64,000 nt of DNA from Trema orientale (lineage: Eukaryota > Streptophyta > Magnoliopsida > Rosales > Cannabaceae). Shown here one piece after another: positions 35,891 to 48,985 of this stretch (within the stretch, counting starts at the first letter, position 1; each line of letters starts with the position of its first letter). The stretch spans positions 173,395 through 237,394 of the forward strand of contig JXTC01000021.1 in assembly GCA_002914845.1 (NCBI GenBank). Direction: 5' to 3'. The translations under genes were made by a program, and so were the position numbers. The notes beneath the pieces are model-generated. The model was not told the origin of the DNA and searched no databases. It was given only the letters and a program-made list of their open reading frames with translations.

Positions 35891-38015
35891 TTAGAGCTTT
35901 CTAAAAGTATAAGTAAGCCCTCCCAGGCCCTTTGAATTTGTATACATTATCAGCTGAAGTTCTTTGACACATTCTTCCATGGAGGGTCTCTCACTGCTCT
36001 CGGTTCGAACACACCGCGACGCCAGATTCGCAAACATGGCTATAGACTCCAGGGTGTATGAACTTCGACTCAGCTCCGGATCTATTACCTTTCTCAGCTT
36101 CTTCCTGTCATTCAATATGTGCCTTACCTGCAATGCATTGAAACCTTTTTTTGCTGAACTCGTTGACACTTTGATAGCCAAATCCACATAGAAAAGTGAA
36201 GGGTACGTCTGGTATAGGATTCGAATCCTATTCTACAAATCCAGAAATATGTTTTATCCTTCCAACTTTCTACATGAACTCTATTTCTGGATTTATAGAA
36301 TATGATTCGAATCCTATACTAAACACGCCCGAAGAGACTTCTTTTTTTTCCTTTACCTGTAGCACAAGGTTTTGATCGTTTGGTCCCTGGTTCAGATCCA
36401 CGGCTCGACGTCCGGTCAATAATTCCAGAAGAACCACTCCAAATGCATAAACGTCACTTTGTAAAGTGAGCTTCCCTGTCTGTCAAAAGAACAAAATATT
36501 CGTTTCACTGTCCTGGTTTTTTTATTAGTAGGAAGACATGAGAGTGAGTCTTTACAATTACATGATTCAAATTCAAGGCATAAAGTATGGTATTTAATTT
36601 TAATACGTGTTGATGTGAACGGTTGAATTTGAAAGTGTAGCTCATGTTTAATTAGATGTGCTTTGAGTTTGAATCCATTTTGGCATTTTGCTTTAAACTT
36701 GATCGACAGACTGGGGCCACATGATATGGTTAGACATTGGGTTTAACGGGAAGATGACATTAGAAAACAAAAAAGACATGTTTGTGGATCGGATGAGACT
36801 ACTAAAATGATCATCTACAACAACTGAAATTAAATGGTTGCTTATAAATGCATACCGATGTATACTCAGGATCAAAATAGCCGAATGTTCCAAGCACTCT
36901 AGCTGTCACATAGGTCTCCTCGCCCTCTGGCATTAACTTGGCAAGACCAAAATCAGATATCTATAAAAAAGTACTAGACCGTTAGCTCCCTTCAAGTTAG
37001 GTTATTCCACTTAATCATTTCAAATCATCTATTAAAAAATAATGTTGATAATAATAATAATAACAATATTATTACCTTGGCTTCAAAGTTGGTATCCAAA
37101 AGAATGTTGGTGGATTTGAAATCTCTATGTACAATTGGGATTCCAACAGCAGAACTTGAATGGAGATAAGCGAGTCCCTTTGCAGCTCCAACTGCCACTC
37201 TAAGCCTTATAGGCCAATCCATTTTAGCTTCTCCAATTCCTAAACAAAGAACACAGTTTTTGCAGATAATTTGAAGTCAAAAGACAAGAGTTACTAACAT
37301 AGTTAATAGCATTTTGACTTGAAAAACTAACCATTTAAGTGATCTTGCAGATTCCCATTTTTCATATATTCGTATACAAGAAACCGGTGCTTCCCATCAG
37401 CACAGTAGCCTATCAAGGAAACCAGATTTGGGTGATCAAGTCTGCTCAGTATATCGACTTCTACGCGAAATTCTCGTTCTCCTTCAGCTTCTTTAAATGG
37501 TGGGAGCTCCATTTTCTTGATTGCTACAATCTATTGTGCATAAAAAAAGAAGTAACAAATGAGTAATGTATTTCCAAACCTTTGAATTGAACTAGAACCA
37601 ATCTTATGGCTATTTGTTTTAGTCCCCCATTGTGTATCTTGGAAAGTGTTTCATTTCTCTTGGCCATACCTCTCCTGACCGCAAAGTGCCTCGGTATACT
37701 CTGCCAAAACCTCCTTTTCCGAGAAAATTTTCGTCGCTGAAAAAACCTGTTGCTTCTTCCATTTCCCTCAATGTGAAAACTGATGATCCATGGTGCCGTT
37801 TAGTGGATCGCGGTGTTTGATCTTCAAGTTGCCAGCACTCCACAGGTCTGTAAACCCCTGAAAAATAAGTAGTTTACATTAGAGCTTCAACTATAAAGCT
37901 TTCTCAAAGAAGAAGAAGAAGAAGAAGAGGAGGAGGAGAATGTACAAGGGTCTGAGTGATCGTGTGACTTGCTTCTCCGGCGCTTGTTCCACGCAGAGAC
38001 CAAACCGAAAGGCAT
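35891..38015 (-). CDS. PBL28: Receptor-like cytoplasmic kinase, PBL28-like
   Basis: Ser/Thr kinase of RLCK subfamily VII, a soluble kinase acting downstream of receptor kinases. Exons (high to low): 37946-38015, 37670-37857, 37332-37530, 37076-37239, 36856-36960, 36357-36479, 35891-36127, all GT-AG and in phase, give 361 aa. The N-terminus [20 protein letters not shown] has no signal peptide, membrane segment or Gly2 myristoylation site. The nucleotide loop GKGGFG is at 70-75, ATP-anchoring Lys of VAIK at 91, HRD at 190-192 and DFG at 210-212, all intact, with [10 protein letters not shown] in the activation segment. The C-terminus TNSKGLG... is characteristic of the PBL28 (At1g24030) branch. 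Intron 6 holds a Tourist-like MITE. A possible 5'-UTR intron ends near 38057 but was not resolved. Confidence 0.94.
36201..36330. mobile_element. Tourist-like foldback MITE, copy B
   Basis: 130-bp inverted repeat in intron 6 of the PBL28-like gene. The left end GGGTACGTCTGGTATAGG mirrors the right-end complement GGGCGTGTTTAGTATAGG. It is flanked by GAA on both sides (36198-36200 and 36331-36333), a 3-bp target duplication. Same family as 7010-7145. The old duplicate of this intron at 29252-29341 lacks it, so the insertion is younger than the duplication. Confidence 0.82.
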
Positions 38016-39329
38016 AATGGTTTTCCCTCCAATGAATCCACTAATCCTCTGTTTTTAAGAATTGAAATGACAGATTATGTGATCATGTGAAGTAGACAAT
38101 ACGATGCAGAAAGTTAGTTCCATAACACCCTTCAAAGATAGCTAAACAAAGCCAATGAGAAGACCATCCTAACTTTATTTCGCGGTCGAGCTCAAAGGTG
38201 TTGCTCAAGCCAAACAAAATGGAGAAAAAGATTTCTAGACTAGTATTCGATGTTAAGATTGGATTGGTATGAGGACTTGATCAGAATACTCTCTCAAAAG
38301 GGTACGTATAGAGCAAGTGAAGGCTTGATTAGGAGAATATGTACTCAACTACTTCCTCTTCAACAACCTGAGAATTAAAAAGATAAGGGGGAGAGAGAGA
38401 GAGAGGGAGAGAGAGAGAGAGAGAGAGCTTAAGATGTGCTTGAAGAAAAAGAAAAAGCAATAGAAAGGAAAGTTGGTATTGCTTTGACAAGGAAGTAGAA
38501 GCTGCAACCTCACTCCCCATCTCTAGTTTCTTTTCAGTTTTCGTATCAAGGAAAGGTAGCCGTTGAGGGGGAGTTTTCATCTGTTTATTTTGATAATTTA
38601 TTATCTATTCTCCTCCATTTTTTTTTTTTAATTATATACACACCTTCTCTCTGTAAGATAAAGCAAATTATTATAGTCATTGTTGGAAAATGACAAGGTA
38701 ATGAGATGGTCAATAATTTCATCACCATCCATATGGACCTACAGGCTTTTGTTTTTGTTTTTATTGTTTTTTTGGTCTAAAAGATACCAAATTTCTATTT
38801 TCAAGCAATCTTTTAGAGAAGAATCACATAAGTTGTGCTATTAAAGCTTAATCTTAATCTTACAAGTGCTTAGTGTGCCAATAGATTAACTTTATCCAAA
38901 CTGAATATGTTTCTTTTGTTTGTTCAAAGAGATGAGAGTAGGTTCGGTTGCTTTGAGTTAATGAGGCTGCATAAATAGCAAAGGGCTGTTGATACAATGA
39001 GTTGGGGTCCAAATTGGATTCCAAGTAAAGCATATTATGCTGTTTTTTAACCTACTTAAGTTGTAGTCTAGAACCACATTTATAAAGGTTGGTCCCCTCC
39101 ATTGTCCATACTCCTTCAAATGACAAGGGAAAGAGAAAACAAACAATTTTTTTTTTCTTTTTTAGTGTAGGATCAATAATAATTGAAATTTGAAATCACG
39201 CAACCACGCCAAATTTTCAATTGGGTCTCTCTTTTGGACCAGGCCTCAGACTTATTGGGCTTGTGGCCCATCATGAGTCTTATGGGGCCTTTGGGAGAAT
39301 GGCCCATCTTTCCTAAGTCAGTCGATATA

Positions 39330-39612
39330 GGAAAATGGACGAGACTAGGAGTAATTTGGGCCAAAATGATTTTTCTATGCTATTTTTGAATAATGGCTTT
39401 TTTAGGACTGTTGTAATACTAGAGATGTGTAGTCAATGTAATAGAGACATATCATGACCACAAATATGACTTTTTTAAAACCGACCACTAACCACTAATT
39501 AAAGAAATCACCCTACAAAATACTCCTACAAAAGTCATTTTATTCAAAAATACTACTCGTGTTTCATAGCATTGCTTTATCCAAAAACACTACTAGTTTG
39601 GTCCATTTCCCG
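39330..39612. mobile_element. Foldback MITE, relative of 14992-15230
   Basis: About 283 bp. The left side 'ggaaaatggacgagactag' and 'tatttttgaataatgg' is mirrored on the right by the complement of 'ctactagtttggtccatttccc' and 'cattttattcaaaaata'. The left part 'taggagtaatttgggcc.aaatgatttttct' also matches the element at 14992. Ends approximate. Confidence 0.65.
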
Positions 39613-40236
39613 TTGATGTATTTGAAATATTAAGTGATATATTTGGACATAAAATGAAAGACAATATAAAGTAACTCAAACATATTGTATTTTTCCTTAA
39701 AATAAATCACATATTCACATTTCAAATCTGGACAAGTATATAAATGTACGTTCATAAAGAAATGTTTCATATTTCATAAATTGAAACATCTAAAGTGAGC
39801 AACTGTAGTCCAACAAGCGTCCCTAATCTATACCATCTATATATTATAAGAAACCAATAATGGCAGGCATACTTCCAAATGAAAATGCTGCTTGTAATTC
39901 ACTAGTTGCAAAAATCATAACCAAGGAGCCACGACCATACCTGCTATTACATAGTCCATAGTATTTGCCTCATCAATATTAATATAAAATGCTTATTAAG
40001 TACATATCTCATAAATTTTTGAACCACCAATTTGCTTGAAGAGCGCGTTATATTAAAGCACCGGCAGAGAGGTTTTAAGTGATAGGGCCCTTACTCAGTA
40101 CACTACTACTCTCATCTGTTAGCCCGTGACTTCAGCCATTCTCATGTGGTTTTATACGAAGACAAATAAAATGGTAGTTGAGCTTGTATCTAATCCATTT
40201 AAAGCCCTCTCTAATAACAAAAGCCTCTACTAGCAC

Positions 40237-40248
40237 TATATATATAAG
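40237..40248 (+). promoter_or_regulatory. TATA box of the MLP423-like gene
   Basis: TATATATATAAG about 90-100 bp upstream of the ATG at 40339, a normal TATA distance for a short plant 5' UTR. Confidence 0.65.
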
Positions 40249-40338
40249 CACACTTACAAGTTCTCAAGTGTGACATCAAACCAAGAAGTTGTGTCTTGTT
40301 ATATTTAGTCTTTTTTTGCTTATCTTTAATTCCCTATA

Positions 40339-41014
40339 ATGGCTAGTGGAAAGCTTCATGTAGAGGTTGAAGTGAAATCTCATGCAGATAAGATCTGGGA
40401 ATCCCTTAGGGACTTCATCTATATCTACCCAAAGGCCTTCCCTAATGATTACAAGAGTGTTGAAGTTTTGGAAGGAGATGGGATTGAACCTGGTTCTGTG
40501 AGATTCATTACATATGGAGAAGGTATATATATGTAACACCACTAATTTCCATGATTTGTTTTAACTTCTTACGAAGTACTTTCTTGCAAACTAAATCTAA
40601 CCCATTTTAGATCAGTCAAAAGGGTTCCCTACAATGCTAATCAAAGGTTGTATTAGTATGACATTAATTGGATATAATTGAAGTGCAAAAGTACGTGATT
40701 AACCGATTTCTCTGTTTGTTTCTTGTTCTGTTTTTGAAGGCTCTCCGATTGTGAAAGTGTCGAAAGAGAGGATCGAAGTTGTGGATCCGCTAAACAAGAC
40801 ATTTTCTTACAGTGTCATAGATGGAGATCTCCTCAAGTACTACAAAAGTTTCAAGGCCCATGTTACAGTGATCCCCAAGGAAGAAGGAAGTTTGGTGAAA
40901 TGGAGCTGTGAGTTTGAGAAGGCAAGCGATGATATTCCGGATCCAAGTGTCATCAAGGATTTTGCTGCCAAGAACTTCAAGGAGCTGGATGACTACGTTG
41001 GCAACCAGGCATAA
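40339..41014 (+). CDS. MLP423: MLP423-like Bet v 1 family protein
   Basis: Major latex protein-like protein of the Bet v 1/PR-10/START-like superfamily: small cytosolic proteins with a hydrophobic ligand pocket. Exons 40339-40522 and 40740-41014 are joined at a phase-1 GT-AG intron after codon 61, the conserved intron position of the family, and give 152 aa. The start MASGKLHVEVEVKSHADKIWE, the loop EGDGIEPGSVRF (about 45-56), the segment VIDGDLLKYYKSFKAHVTVIP and the C-terminal helix FAAKNFKELDDYV are typical. It most resembles Arabidopsis MLP423 (At1g24020), which sits next to the PBL28 gene there as here. A good TATA box precedes it. No defects. Confidence 0.94.
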
Positions 41015-44000
41015 GAGTACTAGCTACTCAAAAATTATCTTAAAAACTTAAGGTTATAATGCCTTGTTACAGGGGTTAATTATCCTTATATATGGCGCTT
41101 TGAATAAGTTGAGTACTAGTGCTATATATATATATACATATTTATCTATGGCTTCAGCTGTTAATGTGATCTTTATTAAGTAGTATTGAATTTGATCTGT
41201 CATCGTTCACCATCTGAAATAAAAGGACTACCGGTTAGTTCTTGTTAATAATATTTTAAATAACGTATCGTCTCAAAATATTCTTCTTCAGTAACACATC
41301 TTATTTACTTAAATGAGTCATTAAATTATGATCGTAATTAATTTTGTACCCTCGGTCGTACGGGTTAATCAACTTCTTTTATGATTTATAAAGCGAACGT
41401 ACCCTGTAAAGCATATATCTTGCTGCATTTTAGTCGCTACTTAATTCGAGGCCATCTATATAGTTCTGAACATTGATTACCACATGAGTCATATATTAGT
41501 GGGATCTTCATATTTTTAGCAAAGTTTAACATGAGTCAGCAATGGAGTACATTAGTTAAAGCAGTCGAATAAATACATATAGGCCGAGAATAACACTCAC
41601 AGATCCAGAACAGAGCTAGACTCATAGCTACAAGTGAGGCTCATAATATCAGAAATAGGATAAGAGTTCTAGAGAAAGCATTCAAGAATTACAACAAAAC
41701 CATGGGCCATCTGGCCTATCCCATTTATTCATGCACCAACTAGTACTGCACCACTATTAAGGCGTGTACATTTTTGCTGGTTCGAATCTAAACTTAATCA
41801 TTATTTGGTGGAAATTCAATGAGATTTCATACAAAATACATAAAGGAGGTTTTAGTGATGATGGACATTTGTTGTCAGTGCAAGGTTTATGAGTTTAATC
41901 ATATCATAATCAAAACTTCGACAGAATTTTATAAAGTCTTAAGAGTTCATAAATAGTTTTATTATATCTTTACTAGTTTATCAAATGTTGTTTACAAAAT
42001 AATATAATAATAGTATGTGTTAATATGATATGATTTGCTGTGATGAAATTGTGTGTGAGCAAGAAATGACATGTTAGTGTGAGATTTTCTTGAGATTGAG
42101 AGGATGATGCTACGGCTGGGATTTCACAAAGAATGAGTACCGCATTTAATTATGAACTATGTTCAAAGGTCTCTGTCAAAAAAGATGGCCACCACGATTA
42201 TAATTAATGACTAATTTAAATGAGACAAGAGACCATACACTATAGTTTTGGTGTCATTCAGCAGGCTAGAGTAAAATTATACCAGGATTCCTTTCCAAAA
42301 AAAAAAAAAAATACCAGGATTTTCGTCAGTTAAACCCCCAAGCAACCAACCAAATTGACGGGCTTTTAACTCCCAACAATATCCCACCGCGTTATTATGA
42401 CTACTTTTTTGGGTGCGTGCAATATGGCGGTTGGCCCCGTCTCATTATTCTACTATATACATGTACAACAACGTTACACATATAAATATTTGCTTACATA
42501 ATATAAATAATTGATACTTGCTTATGGTTATGGGTCAAGAAAACTCCACTAAAGAGTATAATAATTGGTAATTGAAATGACTCGTAATTGGCTTGAGTTT
42601 CCATTTAATGCACCTTATAAACCATTATTACCTTTATTTATGTAGGAAAAAAATTTATATTGTTTAATAACATCGTAGTTAAATGTGTATATATATACAT
42701 ATAATTGATGTAACTTGATGATAGGCGATTGAATCAGAAGTAACTGTTGTTCCGAGCTCATCAGTCACAAGATGTGTATGTAGCAAAAGAATAATTAGTC
42801 TATATTTCATTAGGCATAACAACTATAATTTGGAACCAAAATTTTCCAAAGAATACGAAAACCAATTACGTGATCAGTAATATAGTAAGGTACAACTCAC
42901 TAAATAGAACAATATCGTGGAGCGCATGCTATATATTAAGGCTTCGTTTGGTACGCAGGATAGGATAGGATAGGATTGGACTATTTTAAAGGATTAGATT
43001 AGATTGGACAGGATAGGATAAGATGGAATTATAGTCCAATCCTATCCCATGTTTGGTGTTCTACTTTTTGTTAAGATAGGTGTGTTTCATAGTTTTAAGT
43101 AAATTACAAATTTTGAGGTTTAATTATTTAGAAAAATACAATTTTTGAAAATTAATTTAGAAAAATATCATTTTTAGAAATCAATTTTGTAAAATTTCAT
43201 TTTTAAAAACTTATTCACAAAAATACCATTTTAAAAAAAATATTTTGAAAATACCACTTTTAAAACTTATTTTTGGAAAATAACTTTTTTTTGTCAAATT
43301 ATTTGCAAAAATACCATTTATAAAAAATATTTTGAAAAATACCATTTTTTGTTTTACCACTTTTAAAAGTTAATTTCAAAAGTATCATTTATTACTACTT
43401 CAAAAACATTCTATTTTTTAAATCAAATTCATAATCCCTCTCAATCCCAAATTCTCAAGAGGATAAGATTATCCCCTTCTAAGGAGATTATTTTTGGAGT
43501 GGATTATTTTAATCCAATCCAATCCATCTCATATGCATGCACCAAACATGGGATTAATTTAATCCAATCCAATCCCATCCTTATCCTGCATAGAATGTGA
43601 GACTCAGTCATAAAATTTACATGTGGATCTCACGTAACTTTTATTAGTGTATATTGTTGAGCACCACGTATGTACTTTAGTATTTTAGTATATCTTACAT
43701 GCATATTGATATATTTTTGGAGGTTTATGAGAGTCTAAAATGAAAGATATACCTTGATAAGAGAACAACTTACAACACTCTATTTTCTCTTAAACATATG
43801 TACAAAAAGGAAAAACAGATCAAATTTCACTCTAAAATTTTACAAAGAAAAGCCATAAAAATCGGCTTTATCTCCATCATTCAATATCATACATAGTACA
43901 CACAAAACGAGATGATCAGACTTCCAACTGATCATCATGATGATCAAAATGCGTTTATGTACATGAGCTTTCATTCTTTATTTCTTTCTTCCCAACCAAG

Positions 44001-44023
44001 CTTTCTTGGTTTTGTGGTTTGAT
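41015..44023. other. Intergenic between MLP423-like and WAT1-like A
   Basis: No gene. Contains a foldback element at 42941-43596. The remainder (41015-42940) is AT-rich with no recognised feature. Confidence 0.6.
42941..43596. mobile_element. Foldback element with GGATA-rich ends
   Basis: The left end 'cgtttggtacgcaggatagg' is mirrored by a right-end complement 'catgcaggataaggatggg'-like sequence, with repeated ggata/ttggatt steps on both sides and phrases 'tttggtgttc' and 'accaaacatggg' inside. Between the arms is an AT-rich run of imperfect 'aaaataccattttt' units (about 43120-43400). Ends approximate, no target duplication found. Confidence 0.6.
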
Positions 44024-47000
44024 CTATACATTCGTTTCTTCTTGCAAAAGAGGAGTCTTCATATTCTCCTCATCAGAAGGTTGAGGGGTCTCAATATCAT
44101 GTACTTTCATACGCACTTCATCTTCATTTAGTTGACCCCACATCAAAGTATAATACCCCATTCCAACTATAGCTGTTCCTATCACACTGCACAATTTAAA
44201 AAAAATGTTACAAAGGGAAAACGAAATAAAAAATAAAAAATCAGGCAGAGAGTGAAAATTTAGTGAATATATAACAACACATATTTGTATTATATTTTTC
44301 AAAAAAATTTGGTCATGTGATATTGTCTCAGGGTACTAAAAGTCTAAGTCTTTCTAGTGTTTTAATCACTATTAAGTGCTTTGAGGCTCTGCTCTCTCAG
44401 ATTAACTGAACTTTGCCCAGTTTTATTGCATTAATCCACTATTGACATAATTAGTCACCATTATATTTCCAATCAAGGGCAAGAAGAGGGACCACCAGGA
44501 TTGACCCAGCAAAAGTTTTGGCATAAAATTTATGTTTATTTCAGTCTCCAGCAACAAGTAGGGAATATAAAAAAAGGGAGAGATGAGTCCTAATTAGAGA
44601 GAGTAACATTTTTACTATTTCTTTTTTATGTTTTTAGTTTTTGCTTTGTTTAGGCATCACGTAAGAATATATATACTAATACTACCTTCCATAACGAAGA
44701 GTACTTGCTGGGAGGCTAGTACCAAAAATGGTGGCGAAAACAAGGCCAAATGGCTTGAACATGGGCACATAGAATGGACCTTTTATGCGCATGCACCATA
44801 CATGGACACTACTTCGAATTAGACCCATAAAAGTAGCCTACATATACATAACAACACATAGATGATCAACATAAAATTTTCAAGTCTGTATATCAATACT
44901 TGGTCAAGTACTCTGATTATTAAGTTTGTTTAAAATTTGGAGTTTGTATTAAATTATGTATTGTCTTACTGTTAAAACAATAAGAACGAGTTCCGAGCTG
45001 TTAGGATTAAGCTTCCAAGCATTTAGGTCTCTTTCGAGGAATAAACAAAGTAAAGCAGATTGGATTGTGCCAATGGTGCTGTAAAAGGATGCCACTTTCA
45101 TCACTTGTGGGTATTGTTTCACAGTTCCCATCTGACCAATTATATAAAAACATATATTTAAGCCATAATTTTCAATAGTAATAAAAATAATAGTAATAAT
45201 AATCAGAGAGATTTTCAAGTGTAGATAAAGATGTATATATAACTAATTATTGTTTGTACCTGGAGAATATTCCAAACTGAAACAGATAAGTTAGCAGCTG
45301 CTAGTAAAATGCCACCAAGAACCCAATATTCTGGTGTTGAGGAAAATATCAAAAATTTCTTGGCGGCGGCGAGTAGAGATAGATGGAGAGAAGAAGAGTT
45401 TCTTATTAGTGGACCCTTGTAGAATTCCACCATTGTTGCTCCCATGAAAGATACTAGTGTGCCACCTACTTTGGCTTGGAAGCTTGAGCTTCTCCAATCT
45501 ACTTTTGTCCTCCTTTAAAATATTTGAGCAGTCTTAATATTCCAATATGCATCAAAATCCAATATTTCTCACTACTCCTATTAGTTTTGAAGTTTAGTAG
45601 CTCTAATAGCATATACGGATTGTGCATTATAGTACAAATTTTTTAATTATCACGTCTTAATTATCAGATTCCGTCGTATTTGTATATTTGTTGATAATGA
45701 TATGATTTGATGTTCAGAAGCATGTATCACTAGTGTATATAAAAACATAGACTAAATTAGCATTTTAAATTTATTGTATTTCGGTTTTTGTATTATTTAT
45801 TATTTTTTATTTTTTGGTATAAGAATGGAATTGATTAGATAGAGAGGAAAAGGTGAAAGGAAAAACCTGAGAATTACTGAAAGTATGAAGGACAAAGCTG
45901 GGAGCATAAGGCCCATCGCACAGACAACAATAGGAGAACTGTAAGAGAGCCCCATAAACGCAAGGTTCTGAGGTACAGTTATCCTATACAAAAGCAAACT
46001 CATATTATATTGCAGAAATACATGATTTTATTCAACTGTGTATAGTATGTCTAAACAATATCTGTAGTTCAAAATTAATATCCAAAATGAAACGAAAAAA
46101 ACAATGAAAACAAACAACAAAAGAAAAAACGACAAAAAAGGAAAAGAAAAGAATATTTGCAATTAGAGAGTAAGAAATAGTGACCATGCCAAGACTCCTC
46201 TTGAGGTTCACCCATTCTCTTATTAATTCTAACTACTGACCTATGCATTTGTGCCTTAGACATCTAAGGCTGGCCCACTAATTAAACTAAAACTACAATG
46301 GAAAATTACTTAATGTGACACCTATATATAGTATTAAAGAACATAATTTTTTTTATTTGAATTTGTGCCCCCTTTTTTTTAGTGGATATATTTATGTCCT
46401 TTTGATATCAAGTAAACGATTGATCTATCCGGTAAGACAAAAGATATATTATAATTAATGATTTACGAAGATAAATTATTGATTCACTATTAAAACAGAC
46501 AAAAATATAAAGGAAAAAAAAAAGATACAACTACAATAAAAATCAAGGCAGGAGTGTACTACTTCCCGAGCCATAACAATCTATAATTATTTAATATAAG
46601 GACTATGGAGTACAATATGTGGTGTGCCTATATATATAATGTGGGGGTTGGGGACCAAGGCTTATTAACTAGGTTCACCTTGATACCAGAGTCCACTAGA
46701 ATATTCTCAAGGGTCGATCTTAATTCTTAATAGAATCCACAGATTTGGAACCCCTCCTAGGGTCTCCTGGCCTAGCTAGCTCACTGAGACTCTACTTATT
46801 AGACCAGGAAAATAGTAATAATGAACAAATTTGAGGTCGATATTAGAGAGAAAGAGAGGACAGAATCTTAATGGCGGGATCTAACTCATCTTCTCACCTT
46901 AATCAAATTCTTCTTCTCATTCTAAATTAAAAAAGTAAATAAATACTCTCTCTTTACTTAACAGAAAAAGAAAATATGTATATATCCTAGTCCTGATCAG

Positions 47001-47323
47001 ATGATCGCTTTCTTAATTTTCTTAACTAATTATGCTTTACACTCTTTTATATAGGGTCATTTGACATACAATAAATTTCCAGCAAAACATAAAGAGATCG
47101 GAAAAAAAAAAAAAGTGATAGTGGAAGAATATTTAGTTAAAGCTATGTTAATGCATGCATGAATGAGAGATATGAGACATGAAGTAAAGTATGCAGTACG
47201 AACCCTGTTAAACCCAAAAGGAAGAGTCGCATAAAGAGATTTAAGCTGCATACTGACTCCTCAGTACTCCTGCAAATGAACCAATAATATACATGTTAGA
47301 ACTGTACTTGTGTATACATGTAT

Positions 47324-47356
<33 letters not shown>

Positions 47357-47648
47357 GGAAATTAATAACTCACGATCAACAAGAAGATTACAAAATGAGA
47401 AAGAAAGAGAAGTACTACCTGTGGTGTCGATGGAAAAAGAAGGAAAAAGGGAGGAGGATGAGAGAAGAAAGAGCGTGGGTGTACACAACGAAAACAAATG
47501 GGCTCATCCCATTGGTTAGGACGGTCTTGGCCCAAATGGTCAGCACTATGGTGCAACCCTCCATTGTCACCATCCCTGCAAATGCTACGCATTCCCACAG
47601 CTTAGGCTTCATTCCCCACTTCATCATCATCATCATCATCATCATCAT
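44024..47648 (-). CDS. WAT1-related EamA transporter A
   Basis: Ten-helix transporter of the plant drug/metabolite (EamA, WAT1/UMAMIT) family; relatives export amino acids or auxin-related compounds, and the substrate is not readable here. Exons (high to low): 47419-47648, 47204-47269, 45867-45983, 45260-45509, 44970-45131, 44686-44837, 44024-44186, all GT-AG and in phase, give up to 379 aa. Landmarks: PKLWECVAFAGMV at the first helix, NLAFMGLSYSSPIVVCAMG in EamA domain 1, KVDWRSSSFQAKVGG, PEYWVLGGILLAAANLS and KGPFYVPMFKPF in domain 2. The frame opens with nine Met codons made by an ATG triplet repeat (47622-47648), then KWGM, so the start may be any of them. It is more diverged from the two downstream WAT1-like genes than they are from each other. 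Possibly UMAMIT clade of At3g28050/At5g40240. Confidence 0.9.
47622..47648 (-). repeat. ATG triplet microsatellite forming the start codon
   Basis: Nine ATG codons in a row (catcat... on the + strand) at the beginning of WAT1-like gene A. Length change by slippage would not shift the frame but would alter the number of possible initiators. Confidence 0.9.
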
Positions 47649-47920
47649 TAATTCCCCTTCTCACTTTGTTTCTGATTAATTATCCAAATATTAATTATTC
47701 AAATAATCAAGAAAAGAGCTTGGTAGAACTAATTACAACTTGTACATGTTGTTGTTGTTATTATTGTTATTATTAGGTGCATACAACAACAACAAATTTA
47801 ACAACACTTATTGCTAGCGAAATCTTTATGTCCAAAAAGAGAGAAAACACACACACGTATAGCTGCACTCTCTCTCAATATCTATATCTGTATATCTCTA
47901 ACTTTATGTGTCGCTGTCCC

Positions 47921-47921
47921 T

Positions 47922-47967
<46 letters not shown>

Positions 47968-47968
47968 G
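47921..47968. repeat. (AT)n(GT)n microsatellite
   Basis: About 20 bp of AT followed by about 26 bp of GT. Lies about 270 bp upstream of WAT1-like gene A. Confidence 0.95.
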
Positions 47969-48816
47969 AGTGAAGAAGAAGAAGTGTTAAATAATAATGT
48001 GCGTGAAGCTACGACACGTTCTATAAGTAAATGGTCGATACACCAAAAGGTAACCCTTCGTTATATGGGGAAGCTACTTAAGATGGAGACGACGCTACTC
48101 GGTTTGTGTCTTCAGCTTCTATAAAAATGTAAACTATGCTATATATGACGTTTCACTATTGTTTTCCTTTTTTCCTTTTCAATAATTAAAAAAATTAAGA
48201 CAAGAAATATCGGTTTGTTTTTTGTATGACAAATATTGTATTTTAATATTAGTGCGCGTGCTTTTCTTTCATTCGTCTCTAGCTTTTATTATTAATCTTT
48301 TTTCTTAGTTTAGTTTCTATAGTTAAACTATATATATATATATATTTCTTACACTTAATATAGAATTAGAAGAAATAGTCCCTATCTTTACTTTGAGATT
48401 TTTTCTACGCAACATATATATAACTACTTGTTATCGTTCCTAATTTCCTAACCCAAAATGATTGTTGAAACATTCTGGTCCACCAAGACCTTGGTTGAAT
48501 CAAAAAATAGAATTATTGGATTCTAAATGTGTGGTTCTCATAATTCAAGTGTTCAAAAGATGGGATCAATTGGCCGGACCCCTTGTTTAAAATTGGTGGG
48601 CCAGGTGGGGATCAAATTCTCAGCTCACCATAAACCACGACACTAATCTAATTTTATTTATTTATTTTTAGTAACTTTTATATTTGTACTATATTATATG
48701 TTCTAACATTTCCATAGTTGATAGCTTGCGTAATGTTCTGGAAATGGAAGCACTGTAGATGCTAGCTGATGCAACCATGGACTTGTCAATATTTAGAACA
48801 GCTGGCTTTAGGTTTT

Positions 48817-48985
48817 TTTTTTTTTTTTCCAAAAAAAAGTAGACTTAACTAATCACCATTACTTACTATAAATTTAAAGAAAAATAATACACACACTATC
48901 AAGACTTGAACTTCTAACCTTTCCAAATTCACACACACATCCCTCAAATTTTTGACTAACTGATTTAGTCCCAATTGGCTACGGC
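48817..48985 (-). mobile_element. Degenerate SINE, relative of 18778-18939
   Basis: About 170 bp. Its reverse strand aligns along its length with the SINE at 18778: 'ccaattgggactaaatcagttagtc' for the A-box part, 'gaagttcaagtcttg' for the B-box part, then 'agtaagtaatggtgattagttaag' and an A-rich tail. The boxes are mutated. Flanks 'ggctttaggttttt' and 'ggactttagtttattttt' may be remains of a target duplication. Confidence 0.75.

Larger units (their letters stand above)
38016..40338. other. Intergenic between PBL28-like and MLP423-like genes
   Basis: The kinase 5' flank includes a (GA)n run at about 38390-38428, probably in its 5' UTR or promoter. A foldback element lies at about 39330-39612. 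Apart from the MLP423 core promoter I see nothing else. An 83-aa open frame at 38329-38580 (-) has no recognisable content. Confidence 0.6.

Noticed and set aside
38329..38580. 83-aa open frame upstream of the PBL28-like gene
   Set aside because: Leu/Ser run from a GA microsatellite, no recognisable sequence. Possibly 5' UTR, but not supported as a gene.
47326..47679. 117-aa open frame on the + strand
   Set aside because: Antisense to exon 1 of WAT1-like gene A and running through an AT microsatellite.
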